Assembly: GCF_042684265.1 (NCBI RefSeq)
Contig: NZ_JBHULB010000012.1
Location: forward strand, 26,983 to 90,982
Source: Croceitalea marina
GTDB lineage: Bacteria > Bacteroidota > Bacteroidia > Flavobacteriales > Flavobacteriaceae
Direction: 5' to 3'
DNA: 64,000 bases
Both the position numbers and the translations under genes were made by a program. Below, piece after piece: positions 17,294 to 26,424 of this stretch (the first letter of the stretch is position 1; each line of letters starts with the position of its first letter). The notes below the pieces were generated by a model, which made no database searches, was not told where the DNA came from, and saw only the letters and a list, made by a program, of their open reading frames with translations.

Positions 17294-18100
17294 TTATAAC
17301 TCTCGCACCCAAATATTGCGATAACTTACTCGGCTGTTATCTCTATGATCTTGCAGAACTATGGGCGCCTTACCATGTGCTTCATAATTTGGCCAGCCTA
17401 TATATTTAATAATACCTTCAATTTCAAAATGGTCTTGTATAAGTACTCCGTTGTGAAGTACGGTTACATAAGCAGGCTTACTTAGCGCTTCCTCCTTAAA
17501 TTCTGGGGCATGAAAAATAATATCATAAGAATTCCACTCTCCCGTCGGTTTCGATGCCATCGCCAGAGGTACTGACTGTTTGTAAACAGAACCTACTTGA
17601 CCATTGGTATATGTTGGATTGTCATTATTATCTAAAATCTGGATCTCATAACGTTGCTGTATAAAAACACCGCTGTTTGCTCTGGCCTGACCTTCATTCA
17701 TGATTTGCAAGGGAGATTTCCATTCTAGATGCAGCTGAATACTGCCAAAATTTCTTTTCGTCTGTATGTTACCCGATTTATCTTTTACGGTCATACTATC
17801 ATCCTTATTTATTTCCCATTTTGCTGCTGTACTATCCGCTGCACTAATCCATTCATCCAAGTTAGTTCCATCAAAAAGTACAATAGCATCGTTTGGCAAT
17901 CCATTAGAATCAACCGTTACTTTCGGAGGGACTGGCTCATAAATCTCCGTTGCCTCAGGGGTGGTAGGTTCTTCACCTTGATATTTTTCGTTTGAATTTT
18001 CCTCAATGGAGTTTGCTTTCTCTTCACTTGTCTTATTGGTATTCTCTTGACAACCTGAAAGAACAAAAAGTACTCCTAAAACTATGATGCCGTATCTCAT
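17294..18100 (-). CDS. DUF1080 (3-keto-disaccharide hydrolase) lipoprotein, copy B
   Basis: A 268-residue lipoprotein with a lipobox at LSGC17, then an acidic linker of about 45 residues rich in E, N and T. One DUF1080 concanavalin-like domain covers about 65-268: DGTNLDEW, then ANSGVFIQQRYEIQILDN, PTGEWNSYDIIFHAPEF and a terminal IVLQDHRDNSRVSYRNIWVREL. Pfam names this domain 3-keto-disaccharide hydrolase; members act on 3-ketoglycosides or their elimination products. Probably periplasmic or surface-exposed. It follows copy A by 3 bases, so the two are one operon and may have split substrates. Confidence 0.88.
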   Translation of the reverse strand: MRYGIIVLGVLFVLSGCQENTNKTSEEKANSIEENSNEKYQGEEPTTPEATEIYEPVPPKVTVDSNGLPNDAIVLFDGTNLDEWISAADSTAAKWEINKDDSMTVKDKSGNIQTKRNFGSIQLHLEWKSPLQIMNEGQARANSGVFIQQRYEIQILDNNDNPTYTNGQVGSVYKQSVPLAMASKPTGEWNSYDIIFHAPEFKEEALSKPAYVTVLHNGVLIQDHFEIEGIIKYIGWPNYEAHGKAPIVLQDHRDNSRVSYRNIWVREL

Positions 18101-18103
18101 TTG

Positions 18104-18856
18104 CTATAATTCTTTAATTTTTATATTTCGGTAGGCTACAATATCACCATGATCTTGCAAGCCTATCTTACCTGTTTTATACTTCCCAAAACCATCCCAT
18201 GTGGCAAATTTAGAATCGGATACCATTTCATCCCAAAGAGGTCCGTTTACAGGGAATCTTCCTATCTCCTTGCCGTTTAGAACAACACTGCCTTCGTTGG
18301 TATTATGATTTACGGTTAATACACAGGTATTCCATTCCCCTGCAGGTTTCACAGCTTGTGAATCACTCGGCGGAACCATATCGTAAAGGGCACCCGCCTG
18401 ACGAGTAGGACCGTTTTTAGCATCGGGATGCCTTTCATTATCGAGAACTTGAATTTCCGGACCTGTTTCATAAGGTTGCCCGTATTTTTCATCTTCTAGA
18501 ATTCCCCAAAAAATACCACTATTTCCTCCTTCAGAAATCTTCCATTCCAAAGAGAGTGTAAAATTCGTATACTCATTATCCGTAACAATGTTATAGCTTT
18601 CTCCATCTCTTTCTTTAGGTGGGTAAAAAACCATTGCCCCGTCTTCGATTTTCCATGGGTTAGTGACCTCTGAAGCCCTATAATAATGCCATCCGTCAAA
18701 TGAGGTTCCGTCAAAAATAGAAATCCATTCAGACTTACTTACTACGAATGGGTCTTCTTCTGAAAGTACTTCTCTTTCTATATCAGTTGCTTTTTGTTTC
18801 TCTTTACAAGAGAGGGTCATCAACATTACAATAGTGAAAATTGCTAAATTTTTCAT
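18104..18856 (-). CDS. DUF1080 (3-keto-disaccharide hydrolase) lipoprotein, copy A
   Basis: A 250-residue lipoprotein (lipobox TLSC17, mature end CKEKQ) with one DUF1080 domain: ISIFDGTSFDGWHYYRASEV, EGGNSGIFWGILEDEKYGQPYETGPEIQVLDN, PAGEWNTCVLTVNHN and IGLQDHGDIVAYRNIKIKEL. It is diverged from the next gene, which has a longer linker. The start at 18856 is chosen because the ATG eleven codons upstream would precede the signal peptide with charged residues. Probably hydrolyses or hydrates 3-keto sugars in the periplasm, as known for the family; the actual substrate is not visible. Confidence 0.9.
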   Translation of the reverse strand: MKNLAIFTIVMLMTLSCKEKQKATDIEREVLSEEDPFVVSKSEWISIFDGTSFDGWHYYRASEVTNPWKIEDGAMVFYPPKERDGESYNIVTDNEYTNFTLSLEWKISEGGNSGIFWGILEDEKYGQPYETGPEIQVLDNERHPDAKNGPTRQAGALYDMVPPSDSQAVKPAGEWNTCVLTVNHNTNEGSVVLNGKEIGRFPVNGPLWDEMVSDSKFATWDGFGKYKTGKIGLQDHGDIVAYRNIKIKEL

Positions 18857-18944
18857 GTATTTTACTTTTCCGCTAAAATTAGGACTCAAGACCTCAGTAT
18901 CTATTTTTTTTCTACGAACGACATCTCTAAAGAGTATTAGGGAA

Positions 18945-19997
18945 CTAAATACCTAATATCTTCTTTAATACTTCTTTATCGATATCTCCACCGGCGAAAT
19001 CATCAAAGGTTTTTTGAGTGGCTTCAATAATATGATCTTGAATAAACTTCGCACCTTCTCGCGCACCTTGTTCAGGACTTTTAATGACACATTCCCATTC
19101 CATTACGGCCCAAACATCACATCCATACTGTGTTAGTTTTGAAAAGATGGTTTTGAAATCAATTTGACCATCACCTAAAGAACGGTACCTCCCGGCACGG
19201 TCTTGCCAATCGTTGTATCCACCAAAAGCGCCCTTTTTACCGGTTGGATTAAATTCGGAATCCTTTACATGAAAAGACTTAATGAATTCATGGTAATGGT
19301 CTATGTATGTAATATAGTCTAGCTGTTGCAATACAAAATGACTTGGATCATAGAGTATATTTACACGCTTATGGTTATTCGTGGCCGCTAAAAAGCGTTC
19401 AAAAGTATCCCCATCATGCAGATCTTCACCCGGATGTATTTCATAACAGACATCTACCCCTTCTTCATCAAAATGGTTGAGAATGGGCATCCAACGTTTG
19501 GCCAGTTCTTTAAAACCCATTTCAACAAGACCAGCAGGGCGCTGAGGCCATGGATGCATGGTATGCCATAACAATGCTCCAGAAAATGTAGCGTGAGCGG
19601 TTATGCCTAATCTTCTACTTGCCGTTGCGGCTTTTTTAACCGTTTCGACCGCCCACTCAGTGCGCTCTTTTGGTTTTCCCTTTAAATAATCCGGCGCAAA
19701 ATTATCGAACATTAGATCATATGCGGGATTCACTGCTACCAACTGCCCCTGAAGATGTGTCGAAAGTTCAGTAATCTCAAGACCATATGAGTTTATTTTA
19801 CCCTTTAACTCATCACAATAATCTTGACTCTCGGCCGCTTTATCCAAATCTATTAGAAAAGATTCCCATGTCGGTATTTGTATGCCCTTATACCCCAAAT
19901 CTGAAGCCCATTTACACATTCCGTCCAATGTGTTAAAAGGAGCTTTACTGTCTACAAACTGTGCTAAAAATACTGCGGGACCTTTAATTGTCTTCAT
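18945..19997 (-). CDS. Sugar phosphate isomerase/epimerase-like TIM-barrel protein
   Basis: A 350-residue cytoplasmic protein of the AP endonuclease family 2 / xylose isomerase-like TIM-barrel superfamily. The metal-binding acids and histidines are seen in CYEIHPGEDLHDGDTFERFL, NILYDPSHFVLQQLDY, SFHVKDSEFNP and DVWAVMEWECVIKSPEQGAREG. No signal peptide. In the glycoside pathway suggested by the neighbours, such proteins act as 3-keto-sugar isomerases, epimerases or lyases. It is first in a minus-strand unit with two DUF1080 genes (88-base gap) and divergent from the GMC gene. Confidence 0.88.
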   Translation of the reverse strand: MKTIKGPAVFLAQFVDSKAPFNTLDGMCKWASDLGYKGIQIPTWESFLIDLDKAAESQDYCDELKGKINSYGLEITELSTHLQGQLVAVNPAYDLMFDNFAPDYLKGKPKERTEWAVETVKKAATASRRLGITAHATFSGALLWHTMHPWPQRPAGLVEMGFKELAKRWMPILNHFDEEGVDVCYEIHPGEDLHDGDTFERFLAATNNHKRVNILYDPSHFVLQQLDYITYIDHYHEFIKSFHVKDSEFNPTGKKGAFGGYNDWQDRAGRYRSLGDGQIDFKTIFSKLTQYGCDVWAVMEWECVIKSPEQGAREGAKFIQDHIIEATQKTFDDFAGGDIDKEVLKKILGI

Positions 19998-20140
19998 TAA
20001 TATTACTTTTTTAAGTTTTGGGTTTTGCTAAAAAAAATGCCGATTATACCCTATATTTAAGAAATAAATAATGGCTTTCTTACCTTATTCTCATGAAAGC
20101 TATAAATATAATGATTAGCCAATAATTAAATAGCACTATT

Positions 20141-21844
20141 TTGAATCAAGAAACTGTTTACGATGCCATTGTTGTAGGTACCGGAATAACCGGCGGTTGG
20201 GCCGCCAAAGAACTATGTGAGAATGGTTTAAAAACCTTGGTCTTAGAACGCGGACCGATGGTAAAGCATATCGAAGACTATAAAACCATGAACGATGACC
20301 CCTGGGATTATCCTTTTAAGGGTCAATTAACAAGGGAGGATAAGAAAAAATATGCCAAACAACTAAGGGTTGGCTGGGCCCCCAGAGATGATGTAAAACA
20401 CTTTTTTGTAAATGATTTAGAGCACCCCTATCAAGAGACCAAACGTTTTGACTGGATTCGTGGATACCAAGTAGGCGGGCGTTCTTTAACTTGGGGCAGA
20501 CAAAGCTACCGCTGGAGCGATATCGATTTTGAAGCCAATTTAAAAGAAGATATTGCCGTAGACTGGCCGGTGCGCTATAAAGATATTTCTCCTTGGTATG
20601 ATAAAGTTGAATCGTACATTGGTGTAAGCGGTGAAAAACTCGGTTTAAAGCAGCTTCCTGATGGCCAGTTCCTTAAACCAATGGAATTAAATTGTGTCGA
20701 AAAGGACCTTCAAACTGCCATGAAAACCAATTTCGAAGATGGACGCCTTTTAACCATAGGTCGTGTTGCACATATCACCGAAAATGATACGAAAATAGAA
20801 GGAAGAAGCCCCTGTCAATATAGAAATCGCTGTTGGCGAGGATGCCCGTTCGGAGGTTATTTTAGCAGTAATTCTTCTACTTTACCAGCGGCAGAACGGA
20901 CCGGAAATATGACCCTACGCGCAAACGCTATTGTGCATGAAGTTGTATATGATGAAAATACCAAAAAAGCTACTGGTGTTAAAGTGGTTGATGCTGAAAC
21001 TGGAGAAGCATTAGAGTTTAAAAGTAAAATAGTTTTCTTATGTGCTTCTGCCATGGCGTCGGTTGGAATTTTATTGAATTCTAAATCTAAAAGTTTCCCA
21101 AATGGGTTGGGCAACAATTACGACGAAGTCGGGCGTAATATCATGGACCATCATTATCAATTGGGGGCGTCGGCCAAAGTCGATGGTCATCTTAATAAGT
21201 ACTTTAAAGGTCGCAGACCTAACGGATTTTACATCCCCAGATTTGTAAACCTAGACGACAAAACAAAACGTAGCAACTTCTTAAGAGGTTTTGGATACCA
21301 AGGAGGTGCAAACCGTGACAATTGGAGCGATATGGTGGCGGAGTTAGGCCATGGCGCTGCTTATAAAGAAGCGATGTTAAAGCCCGGAGGTTGGCGCATT
21401 GGAATGACCGGTTTTGGCGAGATGTTGCCGCATCATGACAACCGTGTTACACTTAGCAAGGATAAAAAAGACAAATGGGGACTGCCTCAACTAGATTTTG
21501 ACGTTGAGTTCAAAGAAAATGAACTTAATATGCGAGAAGCCATAAAAGAAGAAGCTGCTGCTATGCTAAAAGCAGCTGGTTTTAGAGATATAAACACCTA
21601 TGACAATGCTACGGGGCCGGGTCTAGGAATTCATGAAATGGGTGGTGCTCGTATGGGCTGGAACCCCAGAACATCTGTTGTAAACAAAAATAATCAAGTA
21701 CATGAAGTACCTAACGTATACGTTACAGACGGTGCTTTTATGACTTCTGCCAGTTGCGTAAACCCTTCTTTAACCTATATGGCTTTTACGGCAAGGGCAG
21801 CCAACCATGCCGCAGAACAGTTTAAATTAGGTAAATTCGCTTAA
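20141..21844 (+). CDS. GMC family oxidoreductase, likely glycoside 3-dehydrogenase large subunit (copy 1)
   Basis: A 567-residue FAD enzyme of the glucose-methanol-choline family. The Rossmann motif GTGITGG occupies residues 13-19, and the C-terminal GMC_oxred_C part carries the proposed catalytic pair His498 (GIHEMGGARMG) and Asn541 (CVNPSLTYMAF). Cysteine-rich loop CQYRNRCWRGCPFGGYF near 227-243. It starts with TTG. No signal peptide: in related glucoside 3-dehydrogenases the large subunit is carried out of the cell by a Tat-exported small subunit, but none is encoded next to this copy. Very similar throughout to the second GMC gene at 27.6 kb, implying a duplication. Confidence 0.92.
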   Translation: MNQETVYDAIVVGTGITGGWAAKELCENGLKTLVLERGPMVKHIEDYKTMNDDPWDYPFKGQLTREDKKKYAKQLRVGWAPRDDVKHFFVNDLEHPYQETKRFDWIRGYQVGGRSLTWGRQSYRWSDIDFEANLKEDIAVDWPVRYKDISPWYDKVESYIGVSGEKLGLKQLPDGQFLKPMELNCVEKDLQTAMKTNFEDGRLLTIGRVAHITENDTKIEGRSPCQYRNRCWRGCPFGGYFSSNSSTLPAAERTGNMTLRANAIVHEVVYDENTKKATGVKVVDAETGEALEFKSKIVFLCASAMASVGILLNSKSKSFPNGLGNNYDEVGRNIMDHHYQLGASAKVDGHLNKYFKGRRPNGFYIPRFVNLDDKTKRSNFLRGFGYQGGANRDNWSDMVAELGHGAAYKEAMLKPGGWRIGMTGFGEMLPHHDNRVTLSKDKKDKWGLPQLDFDVEFKENELNMREAIKEEAAAMLKAAGFRDINTYDNATGPGLGIHEMGGARMGWNPRTSVVNKNNQVHEVPNVYVTDGAFMTSASCVNPSLTYMAFTARAANHAAEQFKLGKFA

Positions 21845-21858
21845 TTAATTTATAGTAA

Positions 21859-22323
21859 ATGGATAACACCTCTGCAAGGAACCTTTGGGGAGATTTTTTA
21901 GACAAACACACTGAATTTGCTTTTGAAAAGGCACCTCAAGTAGGCTATTTTGGAGATAATGAAAAAGATGCCAATACTTTAGCAGAACTAGTAGCCAAAG
22001 ATATCAAAAGAGCAACTTCCCACTCCCTTTTAGGCCTTCAGCTTCGAGCGGAACCGATGCCTAAAATAGGTGATTTTTTTGTTGTTACGGATTGGCAAGA
22101 AAAAGCGAAATGTTTGATTCGTACTACCTCGGTCAAACTGCTTCCTTATTTTTCAATTCATTCAGAGCATGCTCGCTTAGAAGGAGAAGGCGATAAAAGT
22201 CTTGAATACTGGAAAAAAGTGCACTGGGATTATTATACTCGGGAGCTAGAACCGTTTAATAGAGTGCCAAGAGAAAGCATGATTGTTGTTTTTGAACGCT
22301 TTGAGCTTTTGTTTAAAAGATAA
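21859..22323 (+). CDS. ASCH-domain protein (YhfF-like)
   Basis: A 154-residue soluble protein beginning 14 bases after GMC copy 1. The middle contains the ASCH-like segment RAEPMPKIGDFFVVTDWQEKAKCLIRTTSVKLLPY and the terminal strand MIVVFERFELLF, as in the YhfF family. ASCH domains have a PUA-like beta barrel that binds RNA or modified nucleosides; E. coli YqfB of this superfamily is an amidohydrolase for modified cytidine. A role in the sugar pathway is not obvious, so the gene may simply be carried along. Convergent with the Gfo/Idh/MocA gene. Confidence 0.75.
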   Translation: MDNTSARNLWGDFLDKHTEFAFEKAPQVGYFGDNEKDANTLAELVAKDIKRATSHSLLGLQLRAEPMPKIGDFFVVTDWQEKAKCLIRTTSVKLLPYFSIHSEHARLEGEGDKSLEYWKKVHWDYYTRELEPFNRVPRESMIVVFERFELLFKR

Positions 22324-22345
22324 TGGCCGCACTAGGCGACCATTA
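22321..22345 (+). terminator. Weak hairpin after the ASCH gene
   Basis: TAATGG and CCATTA form a 6-bp stem with a CGC/GCG extension around a short loop, beginning at the stop codon of the ASCH gene. The following run is only moderately T-rich (TTGTATTTG), so termination is likely partial. Confidence 0.35.
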
Positions 22346-22376
22346 TTGTATTTGAGGCAGGGTGTAAGAATAGAAA

Positions 22377-23513
22377 CTAATCCAAATCTATCCAAACGTT
22401 TCCTTTTTTATGGGAAGCAACGGTGCTTTCTATAAAGTTCATGCCACGAACACCATCTTTCATGGTCGGGAATTCACCATCGTTATATTTTTCTCCTCGA
22501 ATTGCTTTTGCAGCTCCTAAATAAATATTCGCCATAGAATCAAAGATTCCCTCAGGGTGGCCTGGTGGTAATTTAGTTCCTGACAACGAAAGTTCAGAAT
22601 TATAAGCATGACCTGGCTTGTAAACTTGCAGTGGCTCCGTATCACTCATCTTATATAAGAAATTTGGTTTTTCTTGTTCCCATCTAAACGCGCCTTTTTC
22701 ACCATAAATAGCTATAGCTAAACCATTTTCTTCACCAGTAGCTACTTGACTAGAGCGTATTACACCTTTTACATGGTCATCCATTCTAACCAATACAGTA
22801 CCATCTACGTCCATTTGATTGTCCTCGTATAGATAGTTGAAGTCACACAACAGAGACTTTATTTTTAGGCCGGTAGTAAATTCAACCAGGTTGAAAGCAT
22901 GAACCCCAATATCGCCCATACAGGAGCTTATACCCGCTTTTGTGGGATCTAGACGCCATACCGAAGACCTTTTTTCCTTATCGTGAATAATGGTATTAAT
23001 CCATCCTTGATAATATCTAGCATCTACTTTATGAATTTTACCAAGAGCTCCTGCTTTTATCATTTCTCGCATTTGCCTTACCATAGGGTAACCCGTATAA
23101 GTGTGGGTCAAGGCAAAAACCTTTCCAGATTTTTGATGTGCTTCTTCCAGAATTTTAGCTTCTTCATAATTCATGGTCATGGGTTTCTCACAAATCACAT
23201 GAAAACCATTATCTAAAAGCTTCTTGGCCATTGGAAAATGAAGAAAATTAGGTGTTTGTACCGAGCATACTTGTATTCGCTCATCTTCAGGAAGTTTTAG
23301 TTCTTCTTCAATAAGAGTGTCAAAATCTTTATAAATACGATTTGTTGGAATATCAATCTCTTTCGCAAAAGCAATGCTTTGCTCATGGTCTGGGTTAAAA
23401 ACGGCCCCTACAATTTCATAATTATCATTTATTTGAGATGCTACTCTGTGTAAGATTCCAATTAATGAATCTCCTCCTCCACCTAAAATTCCTAATCTAA
23501 TTTTTTTTGGCAT
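22377..23513 (-). CDS. Gfo/Idh/MocA family oxidoreductase
   Basis: A 378-residue cytoplasmic NAD(P)-dependent sugar oxidoreductase. The N-terminal nucleotide-binding fold begins RLGILGGGGDSLIG, and the conserved EKP motif is seen in VICEKPMTMNYEEA near residue 113; the lysine is the usual catalytic residue. The second domain contains SSCMGDIGVHAFNLVEFTTG. Family members oxidise or reduce inositols, amino sugars and 3-keto glucosides. Last gene of the five-gene minus-strand operon that starts with the TIM-barrel gene at 27.4 kb; 15 bases separate it from the MFS gene. Confidence 0.92.
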   Translation of the reverse strand: MPKKIRLGILGGGGDSLIGILHRVASQINDNYEIVGAVFNPDHEQSIAFAKEIDIPTNRIYKDFDTLIEEELKLPEDERIQVCSVQTPNFLHFPMAKKLLDNGFHVICEKPMTMNYEEAKILEEAHQKSGKVFALTHTYTGYPMVRQMREMIKAGALGKIHKVDARYYQGWINTIIHDKEKRSSVWRLDPTKAGISSCMGDIGVHAFNLVEFTTGLKIKSLLCDFNYLYEDNQMDVDGTVLVRMDDHVKGVIRSSQVATGEENGLAIAIYGEKGAFRWEQEKPNFLYKMSDTEPLQVYKPGHAYNSELSLSGTKLPPGHPEGIFDSMANIYLGAAKAIRGEKYNDGEFPTMKDGVRGMNFIESTVASHKKGNVWIDLD

Positions 23514-23528
23514 TTTTATTTCAATGTT

Positions 23529-24692
23529 TTAAGCGGTTTTTCTTTTTTTCATATAAACGTATAATCCTATAAAGGCAACTATTAGAATTGCTGGTAAAAT
23601 AGACATTGTTCTTAAAGCTTCAATAGGATTGGCATTATCCATTAGATTACCCATTATTGGTAAAACTACTGATACGGACAACATTCCTGCTCCACCCATT
23701 ATAGATAATCCTAAAGCACCGGTTTCTGGTAGATACTCTGCTACAAAACCTAACATAGTTGGCCAGAAAAAGGTAACCCCAACGGCAAAAACGGCTGCTG
23801 CTACAAATGTCATTCCCCCACTTGTTATAGTTAATAACCATAGCCCTATAAAGGTAAATATTGCTGAAAATAATAACATACCTGCTGGCTGTAGCTTATG
23901 TATGACCTTACCTGCAAAAGCTCTTCCCAGAGCCATAATACCATTAATAAAAGCTAGTACCAATAAGGGTACTGCAACCGACTCTTTTAGTAAGGACTCT
24001 ATACGCTGCGTAGTTCCTAATTCGGAGGCGGCCGTTAAAAACATACATAACACCATAAAAATAAACAGTGGCTTTCCTAAGCTAGCAATCATTTTATTAT
24101 TACTAACTCCCAATTGCACGCGTTCTGTAACGGGGAAATTTTGTCCTAAAAACATAAAACCATAAATCACCAATGGAATAAATAATACTCCTACCATAAC
24201 CTGCCACCCTAGTCCCATAACATCCATTACTAACCAGCCGACTAAGGATCCAATTACTATTCCACCTGGAAACCAGACATGAAAGCGATTTAACATCTTA
24301 GTCTTATTCTCCGTGTACATAGATGCTATCATCGGGTTAAGCGCAGCTTCCACCATACCATTGCCAATACCAACAAAAAGTGTAGCTATAAACAATGACA
24401 TCTGGTCTTTGGCTAAAATTGTCCATACAATCCCAATAGCATGGGTAATAAACGCAATCCATGTGATTTTCTTAATACCAAGAGAATCAACTAGTGGTCC
24501 TCCAACAATCATTGCAATTGTAAAGCCCCAAAAAGCAGGTGTAAATGCCCAGCCTATTTGCTCTAGAGTAAGGCCCACTCCTTCCGGTCCAAAAACAGTT
24601 TCTAATCTGGCTCTAATTGCAAAAGTCATAGATGTTACCAATAAGGCAACACAGGAGGCTATAAATAGTCTATTCTTATTAATATTATCCAT
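23529..24692 (-). CDS. MFS transporter, sugar-type
   Basis: A 387-residue protein with about twelve membrane helices. It begins LFIASCVALLVTSMTFAIRARLE and has IAMIVGGPLVDSLGIKKITW between helices 2 and 3, the usual MFS loop. It ends with a short basic tail MKKRKTA. The context between a Gfo/Idh/MocA oxidoreductase and a second MFS transporter suggests uptake of a sugar or oxidised sugar across the inner membrane. Substrate cannot be assigned from sequence. Confidence 0.88.
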   Translation of the reverse strand: MDNINKNRLFIASCVALLVTSMTFAIRARLETVFGPEGVGLTLEQIGWAFTPAFWGFTIAMIVGGPLVDSLGIKKITWIAFITHAIGIVWTILAKDQMSLFIATLFVGIGNGMVEAALNPMIASMYTENKTKMLNRFHVWFPGGIVIGSLVGWLVMDVMGLGWQVMVGVLFIPLVIYGFMFLGQNFPVTERVQLGVSNNKMIASLGKPLFIFMVLCMFLTAASELGTTQRIESLLKESVAVPLLVLAFINGIMALGRAFAGKVIHKLQPAGMLLFSAIFTFIGLWLLTITSGGMTFVAAAVFAVGVTFFWPTMLGFVAEYLPETGALGLSIMGGAGMLSVSVVLPIMGNLMDNANPIEALRTMSILPAILIVAFIGLYVYMKKRKTA

Positions 24693-24718
24693 TTTAATTT
24701 ATTTAATGATTAGGTTGG

Positions 24719-25945
24719 TCATTCTTTATACGCTACGTTTTCATTCTTAAAAAATAAAGCAAATAATATTAGGACTCCCAATGCAAATAGGGCAGGGAAT
24801 GTCCAGATATTTTTCCAGTTATGTACGTTTTCTGAAATTAGATAGGTGTCCGTAATTTTACCTGCAACCCAAAAACCAATTAGCATCCCAACTCCATAAG
24901 TAGCCAGTGTGATTAAGCCCTGAGCAGCGCTCTTATATCTTTCACCTGCCTTAGTGTCCGTATAGATCTGACCCGAGACAAAGAAAAAGTCATAGCAAAT
25001 ACCGTGTAATGCAATGCCCAGAATTAACATGAATGCTAATTCTCCTGAATCTCCGTATGCGAATAACAAATACCTTATCAACCATGCGACCATGCCAAAC
25101 AAAATTGTTTTCTTAAACCCGAACTTCTTGAAGAAGAAGGGCAATAATAACATAAATAACACCTCTGATATCTGCCCAATGGACATTTTAGCAGCAGGGT
25201 TTGATACTCCAATTTCTCCTAAAAATTGTCCTGCGTGCTGGTAATAAAATGCCAAGGGAATACATATTAGAACAGAGGCTAAGAAGAAAATTAAAAAATT
25301 TCTATCCTTAAGCAGTTTTAAGGCATCCAAGCCAATTATATCCCCAAAGGAAATCTTCTCTCCTTTAGCAATTTGTGGTGGAGTTTTAGGTAAAGTAAAA
25401 CTAAATAGACCTAGTATTGCCGATGCGATAGCCACCATTAAAAAGGTGTTCTTAAGAAGCCCTTCTTGAACACCTTGTTCACTATCCCAACCTAAATAAC
25501 TTATTGTTAAACCAGCAATAATCCAACCTATCGTTCCAAAGACCCTTACAAAAGAGAACTCTTTCGCTGGGTCTTTCATCTGGTTGAACGAAACAGAGTT
25601 TACCAAAGCCAATGTAGGCATGTACGCTATCATATACCCCAGCACATACGGATAGAACACCGAGAAATCTTGCGCATGCGCGAGCCGATACATTAAAAAA
25701 GCACCTATTAAATGAAGTACTCCTAAAATACGTTCCGCGTTAAAAAACCTATCCGCAATTAAACCAATAAAAAAAGGTGCTACTATTGCTCCCCATGATT
25801 GCGTAGAATAAGCTTGGGCAATATCTCCTCCACTTGCTTCTAAAGTATTGGGTAGATAGATTCCCATAGTTACGAACCACCCTCCCCAAATAAAGAATTC
25901 AAGGAACATCATTAAAGATAGTTGAAGCTTGGTTTTAAAATTCAT
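24719..25945 (-). CDS. MFS transporter of the NupG/nucleoside permease type
   Basis: A 408-residue inner-membrane protein with about twelve helices, opening KLQLSLMMFLEFFIWGGWFVTMGIYLP. This is the signature of the nucleoside:H+ symporter (NupG/XapB) family, which in Bacteroidota often sits in sugar clusters rather than nucleoside clusters. Further family parts are QSWGAIVAPFFIGLIADRFF and FSFVRVFGTIGWIIAG. In this operon it lies 20 bases after DinB and 26 bases before the other MFS gene. Two transporters in one operon suggest two related substrates. Confidence 0.88.
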   Translation of the reverse strand: MNFKTKLQLSLMMFLEFFIWGGWFVTMGIYLPNTLEASGGDIAQAYSTQSWGAIVAPFFIGLIADRFFNAERILGVLHLIGAFLMYRLAHAQDFSVFYPYVLGYMIAYMPTLALVNSVSFNQMKDPAKEFSFVRVFGTIGWIIAGLTISYLGWDSEQGVQEGLLKNTFLMVAIASAILGLFSFTLPKTPPQIAKGEKISFGDIIGLDALKLLKDRNFLIFFLASVLICIPLAFYYQHAGQFLGEIGVSNPAAKMSIGQISEVLFMLLLPFFFKKFGFKKTILFGMVAWLIRYLLFAYGDSGELAFMLILGIALHGICYDFFFVSGQIYTDTKAGERYKSAAQGLITLATYGVGMLIGFWVAGKITDTYLISENVHNWKNIWTFPALFALGVLILFALFFKNENVAYKE

Positions 25946-25965
25946 GTGAAAATTAAGTTGGTTGG

Positions 25966-26409
25966 TTATCGTTTATATGAAATATAATCCAGATTGCCCG
26001 GCTCTATATTATTTGTTCTAAAATTGGCTAAAATTTGACCTCGATGGTGTGTTGAATGATTAATTATATGAAACAAAACATCTTTTAGTTCATTTGCAAA
26101 AACACGTCCTTCGGTTGTTTCATAATCTACACGTTTCTCAAAATCATCGCTATTGGTGATAATCTCAAATGTAGTCCGTTGGTTTTCGTAATGAATATCA
26201 CTCCAAGTTTCCAAGGCATGTATTTGCCAAACATCGTATTTATGCTCTTTACCCAATAAACGCATATTCCAAATATGATGTGCGTTAAGCACATGGCTAA
26301 AAAGAGTTACCGTTTGTTCTGGAACTTCATCAAGTGCGGAACACTTCTCTATTAAATTCTTATTACAGTAAAAATTATAATCGAATAGTTGGTTAAATAG
26401 TGATTTCAT
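25966..26409 (-). CDS. DinB family protein
   Basis: A 147-residue four-helix protein of the DinB/YfiT-like fold. The three metal-binding histidines are likely those in VLNAHHIWNMRLLG (near 46) and FHIINHSTHHRGQILANF (near 117-127), the last being the strongly conserved HxxxHRGQ-like signature. Family members are often thiol-transferases or hydrolases using a metal; their role in DNA damage is mostly historical. Placed second in the minus-strand sugar operon with 15-20 base gaps on both sides, so it is likely co-expressed with the transporters. Confidence 0.85.
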   Translation of the reverse strand: MKSLFNQLFDYNFYCNKNLIEKCSALDEVPEQTVTLFSHVLNAHHIWNMRLLGKEHKYDVWQIHALETWSDIHYENQRTTFEIITNSDDFEKRVDYETTEGRVFANELKDVLFHIINHSTHHRGQILANFRTNNIEPGNLDYISYKR

Positions 26410-26424
26410 ATTTGAAAACTGAAA

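Noticed and set aside
18945..19997. AP endonuclease
   Set aside because: The superfamily name is historical; the sequence and neighbours fit a sugar isomerase/epimerase, and no DNA-repair context is present.
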